The notes under the pieces: generated by a model
Database searches by the model: none
What the model saw: the letters and a program-made list of their open reading frames with translations, nothing else
What the model was told of the DNA's origin: nothing
Program-made: the position numbers and the translations under genes
Assembly (NCBI GenBank): GCA_965284435.1
Contig: OZ260083.1
Location: 1,612,001 to 1,676,000 of the forward strand
DNA length: 64,000 nt
Direction: 5' to 3'
Origin: CAIYZT01 sp947461435
Lineage (GTDB): Bacteria; Pseudomonadota; Alphaproteobacteria; Rhodobacterales; Rhodobacteraceae
In this document: piece by piece, positions 34,980 through 43,370 of the stretch
Position numbering within the stretch: the first letter of the stretch is position 1
How the letters are laid out: each line of letters starts with the position of its first letter

Positions 34980-36230
34980 ATGCGCTATTCAGGTTTCAAA
35001 GTCTTCACCGAGGGGCTCTTTGGCAACAAGGGCTGGACACCGGCATGGCGCGACGCCGCGCCCAAGGCCGAATATGACGCCGTGATCATCGGCGGCGGCG
35101 GTCATGGTCTGTCGACGGCCTATTATCTGGCCAAGAACCACGGTCTGCGCAACATCGCGGTGCTGGAGAAGGGGTATCTTGGCGGCGGCAATGTGGGGCG
35201 CAACACCACCATCGTGCGGGCCAACTATTTTCTGCCGGGCAATTCCGAATTCTACTCGCATTCGCTGAAGCTGTGGGAAAAGCTGGAAGGCGAATTGAAC
35301 TACAACGTCATGCATTCGCAGCGCGGCCAAGTGGTTTTGTTCCATTCAGACGGGCAACGCGACGCGGCCGTGCGCCGCGCCAATGCCATCGTCAATCAGG
35401 GCGATGATGCCGAAATTCTCGATGTTCCCACGCTCAAGCAGCTTTATCCGTTCCTTGACTACAACCAAACCCGCTTTCCGATCTATGGCGGCATGAACCA
35501 GCGCCGCGCAGGCACCGCCCGCCATGATGCTGTGGCTTGGGGCTATGCGCGCGGGGCCGATCAGTTGGGCGTCGATCTGATCCAGAATTGCGAAGTCACC
35601 GGGATTGATATTGAAGGCGGCAAAGTCGTGGGCGTTCAAACCACGCGCGGCGCGATCAAGGCCAAAAAAGTCGGCATGGTGGCGGCAGGACGCTCCGGTC
35701 AGGTGGCCGCCATGGCAGGCATGCGCCTGCCCGTGGAAAGCCACATCATGCAGGCCTATGTCACCGAAGGCCTGAAGCCCTGCATCGACTCGGTTATTTC
35801 CTTTGGCATGGGGCACTTCTACATCAGCCAATCCGACAAGGGCGGTTTGGTCTTTGGCGGTGATATCGATTTTTACGCCTCTTACGCGGCGCGCGGCAAT
35901 CTTCCCATGCTTGAACACGTGATGGAGGCGGGCATGACCTTGATGCCCATGATCGGCCGTGCCAAGGTTCTGCGCACCTGGGGCGGGATCATGGACATGA
36001 CCCCCGATGGATCGCCCATCATCGACAAGACCCATATCGACGGCCTTTTCGTCGATGCCGGGTGGAATTATGGTGGCTTCAAAGCCATCCCGGCCTCGGG
36101 CTGGTGCATGGCGCATCTGATGGCCACAGGCCAGCCCCACGAGGTCGCCGCCAAATTCCGCCTCGACCGTTTCCGCACCGGCCACCTCATCGACGAGGAA
36201 GGCACGGGTTCACAGCACAATTTGCACTAA
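34980..36230 (+). CDS. soxB: Sarcosine oxidase subunit beta
   Basis: 416 residues from the ATG at 34980; an upstream extension in frame lacks homology. The FAD-binding Rossmann motif AVIIGGGGHGLSTAYYLAKNHG, GGGNVGRNTTIVRANYF, and GGIMDMTPDGSPIIDKT are typical of heterotetrameric sarcosine oxidase. The subunit oxidises sarcosine and passes electrons to bound FMN. A 7-bp hairpin (34943-34963) lies 17 bp upstream and may affect translation. It leads the soxBDAG operon. Confidence 0.94.
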   Translation: MRYSGFKVFTEGLFGNKGWTPAWRDAAPKAEYDAVIIGGGGHGLSTAYYLAKNHGLRNIAVLEKGYLGGGNVGRNTTIVRANYFLPGNSEFYSHSLKLWEKLEGELNYNVMHSQRGQVVLFHSDGQRDAAVRRANAIVNQGDDAEILDVPTLKQLYPFLDYNQTRFPIYGGMNQRRAGTARHDAVAWGYARGADQLGVDLIQNCEVTGIDIEGGKVVGVQTTRGAIKAKKVGMVAAGRSGQVAAMAGMRLPVESHIMQAYVTEGLKPCIDSVISFGMGHFYISQSDKGGLVFGGDIDFYASYAARGNLPMLEHVMEAGMTLMPMIGRAKVLRTWGGIMDMTPDGSPIIDKTHIDGLFVDAGWNYGGFKAIPASGWCMAHLMATGQPHEVAAKFRLDRFRTGHLIDEEGTGSQHNLH

Positions 36231-36239
36231 GGCAACATC

Positions 36240-36512
36240 ATGCGCCTCACCTGCCCCCTTTGTGGCCCCCGCGACCGTCGAGAATTCTACTATTACGGCG
36301 CCGAGGATTACTTGCACCGCCCTGCGCCCGATGCCCCGATCGAGGCATGGGACGACCACTTGCACATGCGCACCAATCTGGCGGGCGTAATTAAGGACCT
36401 GTGGTATCACGAAGGCGGCTGCGCCTCTTGGTTGCTGGTCACCCGCAACACCATCACCCACGAGGTTCTGAGTGTTGAACGCGTGGCCGATCGCAAGGGA
36501 GCCTCCGCATGA
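36240..36512 (+). CDS. soxD: Sarcosine oxidase subunit delta
   Basis: 90 residues. The zinc ligands are CPLC at positions 5-8, His57 and Cys61 in WYHEGGCASW. This small subunit binds zinc and stabilises the alpha-beta complex. It starts 9 nt after soxB and overlaps soxA by 4 nt, the canonical order. Confidence 0.95.
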   Translation: MRLTCPLCGPRDRREFYYYGAEDYLHRPAPDAPIEAWDDHLHMRTNLAGVIKDLWYHEGGCASWLLVTRNTITHEVLSVERVADRKGASA

Positions 36513-39424
36513 GGATCGCCGGAAAAGGTCTGATCGACCGCGACACGCAGGTGTCCTTTCGCTTCAATGGCACCTCCTACGTGGGCCATCGGGGCGATAC
36601 GCTTGCCTCGGCCTTGCTGGCCAACGGGGTGCGCGTTGTGGGACGCAGCTTCAAATATCACCGCCCGCGCGGCGTTCTGACCGCCGGCTCGGAAGAGCCG
36701 AACGCGCTGGTGGAAATCATGGAAGAGGGTCAACAGACCCCCAACACCCGCGCGACCGTACAGGAAATCTTTGACGGGCTCGAGGCGCGCAGCCAGAACC
36801 ATCTGGGATCGCTGCGCTGGGATCTTTGGTCGCTGAACGATCTGGCCGCGCCCTTCTTGTCGGCCGGCTTTTATTACAAAACCTTCATGTGGCCGCGCGC
36901 ATTTTGGGAAAAGCTGTACGAGCCGGCCATTCGCCGCGCCGCCGGTCTGGGCAACCTGTCCCCCAACGCCGATACCGCGCCTTACGAAAAAGCTTGGGCA
37001 AGCTGCGATCTGTTGGTGATCGGATCGGGCCCCACCGGTCTGATGGCCGCCCTGACAGCAGCGCGCGCCGGGGCCGACGTCATCCTTGCCGAAGAAGATT
37101 TCCGCATGGGCGGCGCGCTTTTGTCGGCGGATCAGGTCATCGATGGCCAGCCCGCGCTTGTCTGGGTCGAGGCAGCGCTTGCCGAATTGGACAGCCTGCC
37201 CAATGTCCGCCTGATGGCGCGCACCACCGTGACCGGGGCCTACGATTCCGGCGTCTTTGGCGCGCTGGAACGGGTGGGCCTGCACCGCGCGCCAGATGCC
37301 CATTTGCCGCGCGAATGTTTCTGGCGCATCACCGCCCGCCGCGCGATTCTGGCCAGCGGCGCCATGGAACGCCCCATCGCCTTTCCGCTGAACGACCGGC
37401 CCGGCATCATGATGGCCTCGGCCGTCCAGTCCTATTTGAACCGCTTTGGCGTCGCCACCGGCCGCCGGGTGACGCTCTATGCCAACAACGACGCCGCCCG
37501 CGTCACCGCCCGGCAGTTGATGGCCGCTGGCGTGCGCGTCGCCGCCATTCTGGACAGCCGCCCCGATGCCTCGGCGGTCGAGGATTGCCCGGTCTATCTG
37601 GGGGCCGAGGTGCTGGAAACCCATGGCCGCCACGGACTGCGCGCCATTCAGGGCCGCCACACCGGCGGCGAATTCCGGCTGGACACGGATTGTCTGGCCA
37701 TGTCCGGCGGCTGGAACCCGACGCTGCACCTGACCTGCCACATGAACGGGCGGCCCAAATGGTCCGCCGATCTTGCGGCGTTTGTACCGTCCGACGGCGC
37801 GGTGCCCGGTCTGGTGGCCGCCGGGGCCGCCAATGGCAGCTTTTCGACGCACGGCGCATTGTCCACCGGCCATGCCGCGGCTGTACAGGCGATGGCCGAT
37901 CTTGGCCTGACCGCCCCCGATCTGGCCCTTCCCACCGCCGAGGATGCCCCTTACCGACTGACCCCGCTTTGGGCGGTCAAGGGCAAGCACCGCGCCTGGC
38001 TCGATTTTGCCAATGATGTGACGACCAAAGACATCACTCAAGCCGCGCAAGAGGGATATACCTCGGTCGAGCATATGAAACGCTATACGACCCAAGGCAT
38101 GGCACCGGATCAGGGCAAGAATTCCAATGTGGCCGCGCTTGCGCTGCTGGCCGACGCGACCGGCCGCGGAATTCCTGAAACCGGCACCACCACCTTCCGG
38201 CCGCCCTTCACCCCGATCTCCATCGCGGCGCTGGGCGCGGGTGGTCGCGGCAAGACCTTTGCCCCGCAAAGGTTCATGACCTCTGATCAAGCCTCGCGTG
38301 ATCGCGGCGCCCCCATGATCGAAGCCGGTTTGTGGTACCGCCCCTCCTATTTCCCCAAACCCGGCGAGACGCATTGGCGCGACAGCTGCAACCGCGAAGT
38401 GGCCTATGTCCGCAACGCGGTCGGCGTCGCCGATGTCTCGACCCTCGGCAAGATCGACATTCAGGGCCGCGATGCAGCGCGCTTTTTGGATCTGGTCTAT
38501 ACCAACACCTTCTCGACCTTGCCGCTGAACCGGGTTCGCTATGGCCTGATGCTGCGCGAGGATGGGCTGGTTCTGGACGACGGCACCACGGCACGTCTGG
38601 GCGAAAACCATTATCTGATGACCACAACCACGGCCGCCGCAGGGCTGGTCATGCGGCATCTGGATTTCGTGCACCAAACGCACGCCGCTGATTGGGATCT
38701 GCGGTTTATCTCGGTCACCGAAACCTGGGCCCAGTTTGCCATCGCCGGCCCCAAGGCGCGCGCGCTCCTCAATTCCGTTCTTGATCAGCCGTTGGGCGAT
38801 TTTCCGTTCATGGCCGTCGGTCCGGTCACCGTGGGGGGCGTCAAGGCACGCCTGTTCCGCATTTCCTTCTCGGGCGAGCAGGGATACGAGATCGCCGTGC
38901 CCACCCGCTATGGCGAGGCGCTGTTCCGCGATCTGGTGGCACGGGCCGAAACCATGGGCGGCGGCCCCTATGGGATGGAGGCGCTGAATGTTCTGCGCCT
39001 TGAAAAGGGCTTTATCACCCATGCCGAAATCCATGGCCGTACAGGGGCTTTCGACATCGGGATGGACAAGATGGTGTCGGCCAAGAAAGATTGCATAGGA
39101 AAGCGCATGGCGATGCGCGAAGGGCTGAACGGCCCCGAACGCGAACAGCTTGTGGGTCTGCGCTGCAAAACCGAATTCGGTTCGGGCGCGCATCTGTTCA
39201 CCCAAGGCACCCGCGTGCACCGCGAAACCGGGCAGGGCTATGTCACCTCGATGTGCTATTCGCCCACCTTGGGCGAATGGATCGGCCTCGCCTTTGTCAA
39301 GAACGGCCGGGCCCGCCATGGCGAAGATCTGCGGCTGGTCGATCACATGCGCAACACCGATTGTCTGGTGACCGTCTGCAACCCGGTCTTCTTTGACCCC
39401 GAGGGAGGGAAACTGCGTGCCTGA
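36509..39424 (+). CDS. soxA: Sarcosine oxidase subunit alpha
   Basis: 971 residues. From the N-terminus: a ferredoxin-like part (GDTLASALLANGVRVVGRSFKYHRPRG), an NAD-binding domain (DLLVIGSGPTGLMAALTAARAGADVILAEED), and a C-terminal GcvT-type tetrahydrofolate-binding half from about residue 590 (RPSYFPKPGETHWRDS). The subunit transfers the sarcosine methyl group to tetrahydrofolate as methylene-THF. A long antisense frame (36407-39511) is a shadow. Confidence 0.94.
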   Translation: MRIAGKGLIDRDTQVSFRFNGTSYVGHRGDTLASALLANGVRVVGRSFKYHRPRGVLTAGSEEPNALVEIMEEGQQTPNTRATVQEIFDGLEARSQNHLGSLRWDLWSLNDLAAPFLSAGFYYKTFMWPRAFWEKLYEPAIRRAAGLGNLSPNADTAPYEKAWASCDLLVIGSGPTGLMAALTAARAGADVILAEEDFRMGGALLSADQVIDGQPALVWVEAALAELDSLPNVRLMARTTVTGAYDSGVFGALERVGLHRAPDAHLPRECFWRITARRAILASGAMERPIAFPLNDRPGIMMASAVQSYLNRFGVATGRRVTLYANNDAARVTARQLMAAGVRVAAILDSRPDASAVEDCPVYLGAEVLETHGRHGLRAIQGRHTGGEFRLDTDCLAMSGGWNPTLHLTCHMNGRPKWSADLAAFVPSDGAVPGLVAAGAANGSFSTHGALSTGHAAAVQAMADLGLTAPDLALPTAEDAPYRLTPLWAVKGKHRAWLDFANDVTTKDITQAAQEGYTSVEHMKRYTTQGMAPDQGKNSNVAALALLADATGRGIPETGTTTFRPPFTPISIAALGAGGRGKTFAPQRFMTSDQASRDRGAPMIEAGLWYRPSYFPKPGETHWRDSCNREVAYVRNAVGVADVSTLGKIDIQGRDAARFLDLVYTNTFSTLPLNRVRYGLMLREDGLVLDDGTTARLGENHYLMTTTTAAAGLVMRHLDFVHQTHAADWDLRFISVTETWAQFAIAGPKARALLNSVLDQPLGDFPFMAVGPVTVGGVKARLFRISFSGEQGYEIAVPTRYGEALFRDLVARAETMGGGPYGMEALNVLRLEKGFITHAEIHGRTGAFDIGMDKMVSAKKDCIGKRMAMREGLNGPEREQLVGLRCKTEFGSGAHLFTQGTRVHRETGQGYVTSMCYSPTLGEWIGLAFVKNGRARHGEDLRLVDHMRNTDCLVTVCNPVFFDPEGGKLRA

Positions 39425-39959
39425 ACTGATCGCAAAAACCGCTCTTGACGGGCAGGGCGCCCTGACCCTGATCGGCACCACCTTGGCCCCGGTCGATCTG
39501 GGGATCATCACCTCGATTGCGCCCTTTGCGGGTCAGGTCAAGGCCATTGATACGGCCCTCAAACCGTTGGGCCTGTCCTTTCCGCCGCCAAACACCACCG
39601 CTGCCTCAGGGGCGGCCCGCCTAGTCTGGACTGGCCCCGATCAGGCCCTGTTGATCGGCGCCGATGCGCCCGATCTTGGCACAGCAGCCGCCACAACCGA
39701 CCAATCGGGCGGTTGGTCGGCGCTTCGGCTGTCCGGTGCGCGGGTGGCCGATGTCATGGCGCGGCTTTGCCCGCTGGATTTTCGCCCATCCGCCTTCGCG
39801 CCGGGGCAAGCAGCCCGCGCGCAACTGGGCCATATGAACGCGGTCTTTTGGGCTGAAAAAGATGCGTTGATGATCCTGACCTTCCGCTCGATGGCGCAAA
39901 CTGCCTGGGATGAATGCGCGCATGCCTTGACCGCACTCGCCGCCCGCGCCGGGGCCTAA
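39417..39959 (+). CDS. soxG: Sarcosine oxidase subunit gamma
   Basis: 180 residues from the GTG at 39417, which has GAGGGAGG about 8-14 nt upstream and overlaps soxA by 8 nt. It contains ARLVWTGPDQALLIGAD, SGGWSALRLSGARVADVMARLCPLDF and the GHMNAVFWAEKD segment of the SoxG family. It completes the heterotetramer. The operon here stops at soxG; no folate genes follow. Confidence 0.9.
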   Translation: MPELIAKTALDGQGALTLIGTTLAPVDLGIITSIAPFAGQVKAIDTALKPLGLSFPPPNTTAASGAARLVWTGPDQALLIGADAPDLGTAAATTDQSGGWSALRLSGARVADVMARLCPLDFRPSAFAPGQAARAQLGHMNAVFWAEKDALMILTFRSMAQTAWDECAHALTALAARAGA

Positions 39960-40092
39960 CATCGCCACCACGCGGCCCCGGTCGCCGAGGATCGGTCATC
40001 GGCTTGGCCGCCCGTTCGCCAAGATCGCTGTTGTCTTGTCGGCCCGGTGGCGCGAAGGTGGCCGCGACCCCTGTGCAGACCGAAGGCCCCCC

Positions 40093-41241
40093 ATGCTGAC
40101 CAACTCCGACATCGCCGAACTGACAGACCTGCGCCGCGATCTGCACCGCTTTCCCGAAATTTCGGGCGAAGAGGTGCAAACCGCCGCCCGCATGGTTGCC
40201 GCGCTTCAGGCCCTGCGCCCCGATCAGATCGTCACGGGCCTTGGCGGTCATGGGGTCGCGGCTGTGTTCAACGGGGTCGCCCCCGGCGAAACAGTGCTGT
40301 TTCGCTGCGAACTCGACGCCCTGCCAATCGACGAGATTGGCCAGCCGCCCTACCGTTCGACCGTGCCCGGCAAAGGGCATATGTGCGGCCATGACGGTCA
40401 CATGACCATTCTTCTGGCGCTCGGGCGGCTTTTGGCGCGCCGACGCCCCGCCACGGGCCGCGTGATCTTGATGTTCCAACCTGCCGAAGAAAACGCCGCC
40501 GGGGCCGCTGCGGTTCTGGCCGATCCGCGCTTTGCGCCGCTTCGGCCCGATTGGGCCTTTGCGCTTCACAACATGCCCGGCCATCCCCTCGGCCATGCGA
40601 CGCTGCGCGCGGGCACCATGATGTGCGCCAGCCAAGGCCTGCGCGTTCAGCTGACGGGCAAGACATCTCATGCCTCCATGCCCGAAACCGGTACTTCGCC
40701 GGTGCATGCGGTCGCCCGTCTGATCCCGGCGCTTCTGGCCCTTGGCCCCGGCGGCGCCTTGACCGAAGACTTCCGCATGGTGACCATCACCCATACCCGC
40801 GTGGGCGAACCCGCCTTTGGCATCTCGCCCGGCTTTGCCGAGCTTTGGGTGAAACTGCGCACCCGCGAAGATGGCCCCATGGCTGCGCTTTACGATCAGG
40901 CCGTCGCCCTTGTTCAGGCCGAAGCCGCCAAGGATGGCCTGACCGTGGCCTGCATCACCCAAGACGCCTTTTCCGCCACCGTGAACGATGCGCAGGCCAT
41001 CGCGCGGCTGACCTCGGCACTGGACGCGCTGGCCATCCCCCATGATGACCGCGGCCTGCCGCTGCGCGGATCCGAAGATTTCGGCCGTTTTGGCGAAAGC
41101 GGCACCAAAATGGCGATGATGTTCCTTGGCTCGGGCGAAACGCACCCGCAGCTGCACAACCCAGACTACGACTTTCCCGATGCGCTGATCCCGATCGGAT
41201 GCAGGCTTTTCCACAAGGTAATGACCGACATCTTGGGCTGA
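40093..41241 (+). CDS. M20-family amidohydrolase (hippurate hydrolase type)
   Basis: 382 residues from the ATG at 40093. M20 peptidase motifs: LRRDLHRFPEISGEE, FRCELDALPIDE, GHMCGHDGHMTILL with metal ligands, and FQPAEENAAGAAAVL with the catalytic glutamate. The enzyme cleaves an N-acyl amino acid; the exact substrate is not determined by sequence. It is probably separate from soxBDAG, with 133 bp between them. Confidence 0.85.
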   Translation: MLTNSDIAELTDLRRDLHRFPEISGEEVQTAARMVAALQALRPDQIVTGLGGHGVAAVFNGVAPGETVLFRCELDALPIDEIGQPPYRSTVPGKGHMCGHDGHMTILLALGRLLARRRPATGRVILMFQPAEENAAGAAAVLADPRFAPLRPDWAFALHNMPGHPLGHATLRAGTMMCASQGLRVQLTGKTSHASMPETGTSPVHAVARLIPALLALGPGGALTEDFRMVTITHTRVGEPAFGISPGFAELWVKLRTREDGPMAALYDQAVALVQAEAAKDGLTVACITQDAFSATVNDAQAIARLTSALDALAIPHDDRGLPLRGSEDFGRFGESGTKMAMMFLGSGETHPQLHNPDYDFPDALIPIGCRLFHKVMTDILG

Positions 41242-41290
41242 TCGCACGCCGCCACTGGACAGCGGGTCACCTGCGCCCGATATAACACCT

Positions 41291-43219
41291 ATGTCCCTTC
41301 CGCCCGGTTTCATTGACGAGCTTCGAACCCGAACCACGCTGTCCTCTGTCGTGGGGCGCAAGGTCACATGGGACATGCGCAAGTCCAATCAGGCCAAGGG
41401 CGACTATTGGGCGCCGTGCCCTTTCCATCAGGAAAAGTCGGCCTCGTTCCATGTCGATGACCGCAAGGGATTTTACTATTGCTTTGGCTGCCACGCCAAA
41501 GGCGATGCCGTGACTTTCCTGAAAGAGGCCGAAAATCTGGGCTTCATGGAGGCGGTCGAAGCCTTGGCGCGCGAGGCGGGCATGACCATGCCCGCGCGCG
41601 ATCCGCAGGCCGCCCAGCGCGCCGATCGGCGTACCCAATTGACCGAGGTGATGGACGAGGCGATCAAGTGGTTCCGCCTGCAGCTGAAAACCACCGCCGC
41701 CGCCGAGGCCCGCGCCTATCTCGCCCGCCGCGGCCTGTCAGCAGACGCGGTGGATCGCTGGGACATCGGATTTGCCCCCGGTCAGCGACAAGGCCTGTTT
41801 GCTGCCCTGACCGCAAAGGGCCTTGCCCCCGATATGATCGTGGCCGCCGGTCTGTGCGCCACGCCTGATGATGGCGGCGCGCCCTATGACCGCTTTCGCG
41901 GCCGCATCATCTTTCCCATCCGCGATGGGCGGGGCCGCGCGATTTCCTTGGGCGGCCGATCCATGGATCCGAACGCGCGCGCCAAATACCTGAACGGCCC
42001 CGAGACGGACCTTTTTGACAAGGGCCGCAACCTGTACAATCTGGCCCGCGCGCGCGATGCGGCCGGCAAGGGCGCCCCCTTGATCCTGGCCGAAGGCTAT
42101 ATGGATGTCATCGCCCTGTCCGAAGCGGGCTTTGGCGGCGCGGTCGCCCCCTTGGGCACCGCCGTCACCGAAGATCAGCTGCGCCTTTTGTGGCGCGTGG
42201 CCGACGAACCCATCGTCGCGCTTGACGGTGACAAGGCCGGCATCCGCGCTGGCCTGCGCGTCGTTGATCTGGCCCTTCCCCTGCTCGAAGCTGGCAAGGG
42301 CCTGCGATTTGCCATGTTGCCCGGCGGTCAGGATCCTGATGATCTGATCCGTGCCGAAGGGGCAGGGGCCATGTCCCGCGTTCTGGAAACGGCTTGGCCC
42401 ATGGTCAAACTTTTGTGGGAGCGCGAGATTGACGGCAAAGTCTTCGACAGCCCCGAACGCAAGGCGGCCTTGGATAAATCCCTGCGCGCCGCGCTCAAGC
42501 GCATTGCCGATCCGTCGATCCGCAGCCATTATGGCGAAGAAATCAAGGCTCTGCGGCAGGATCTGTTCAACGCAGGGCGCACCTCGGTACCGTTTCGGCC
42601 GTTTCGCGGCCCCCGGCTACCCTTTGGCCAAAAACCCGATTTGCCCGCCCTGCAATCGACCCGCTCCTCGGCGCTGGTTTCGGGCACGGACCGCACCGAA
42701 GAAGACTTGCGCGAGGCGGTGATCCTTGCAACGCTGATCGCCCATCCGCCGTTGGTTCTGCGTTTTGCCACCGCATTGGAACGGCTGGATCTGCATGGCG
42801 ACGATCACAACACCCTGCGCGCCTTGATCTTGCACTGCCCGCCGCACACCTTGGGCCAAACCATCCTGGCGCAGGCCTCAGACGCCTATAACACCCTGAT
42901 GACGCGTCCTCATGTCCACATCGCTCCGCCGGTCAATTCGGCCGACAGCGATTTCGCCGCCCTCTGCCTTGCCGAAGAATTGGCCAAACTCGCCGCCCGC
43001 CGCGCCCATCGCCGCGAGGTTGAAGAGGGCATGGAAGATGTCACCGGCCTAGCCGACGAAGGCCTGACCTGGCGCGTTACCAAAGCGGTCGAGGCGCGAA
43101 ATCTGGCAGACCGCCCCCCCCGCGAAGACGCCGCCGATCTGGGCGAAGACCGCTCTGCCCTATCGTTGCACCTGCAAAGCCTGATTGACGGCAAGGTTTG
43201 GGAAAAAAAGGCGCGTTGA
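41291..43219 (+). CDS. dnaG: DNA primase
   Basis: 642 residues. The zinc-binding domain has C43, H46, C64 and C67 in CPFHQEKSASFH and YYCFGCHAKGDA. The catalytic core begins near FRGRIIFPIRDGRGRAISLGGR, with the TOPRIM motifs LAEGYMDVIAL and EPIVALDGDKAG. A helicase-binding C-terminal region follows. Primase lays RNA primers for replication. It sits directly upstream of rpoD, the macromolecular synthesis pairing. Confidence 0.95.
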   Translation: MSLPPGFIDELRTRTTLSSVVGRKVTWDMRKSNQAKGDYWAPCPFHQEKSASFHVDDRKGFYYCFGCHAKGDAVTFLKEAENLGFMEAVEALAREAGMTMPARDPQAAQRADRRTQLTEVMDEAIKWFRLQLKTTAAAEARAYLARRGLSADAVDRWDIGFAPGQRQGLFAALTAKGLAPDMIVAAGLCATPDDGGAPYDRFRGRIIFPIRDGRGRAISLGGRSMDPNARAKYLNGPETDLFDKGRNLYNLARARDAAGKGAPLILAEGYMDVIALSEAGFGGAVAPLGTAVTEDQLRLLWRVADEPIVALDGDKAGIRAGLRVVDLALPLLEAGKGLRFAMLPGGQDPDDLIRAEGAGAMSRVLETAWPMVKLLWEREIDGKVFDSPERKAALDKSLRAALKRIADPSIRSHYGEEIKALRQDLFNAGRTSVPFRPFRGPRLPFGQKPDLPALQSTRSSALVSGTDRTEEDLREAVILATLIAHPPLVLRFATALERLDLHGDDHNTLRALILHCPPHTLGQTILAQASDAYNTLMTRPHVHIAPPVNSADSDFAALCLAEELAKLAARRAHRREVEEGMEDVTGLADEGLTWRVTKAVEARNLADRPPREDAADLGEDRSALSLHLQSLIDGKVWEKKAR

Positions 43220-43278
43220 CCCCCTGTTTGGTTAACCTCACTTGAACCTGTTGCCCCTCAAACCCACCTTGTTAGAAA

Positions 43279-43356
43279 GAATCAGTGATTCGCGTTCGCA
43301 CCCCCGTGCACCTGCCCGTGATTCGCGCTATTGATTCGCACCACCCTCTGATTCGC
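43279..43356 (+). promoter_or_regulatory. Cluster of five GANTC sites before rpoD, four as TGATTCGC repeats
   Basis: GAATC at 43279-43283 and GATTC at 43287, 43320, 43333 and 43350 lie within 76 bp. The last four share the octamer TGATTCGC. GANTC is the target of the CcrM adenine methyltransferase used by alphaproteobacteria for cell-cycle control. The cluster ends 15 bp before the rpoD ATG, in the 151-bp dnaG-rpoD gap. Confidence 0.6.
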
Positions 43357-43370
43357 ACAAAGGAATTGTC

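Noticed and set aside
36407..39511. A 1034-codon antisense frame over soxA and similar long antisense frames over ribBA and rpoD
   Set aside because: They are shadows of strongly biased codon use in clear sense genes; none has a ribosome site or family motifs.
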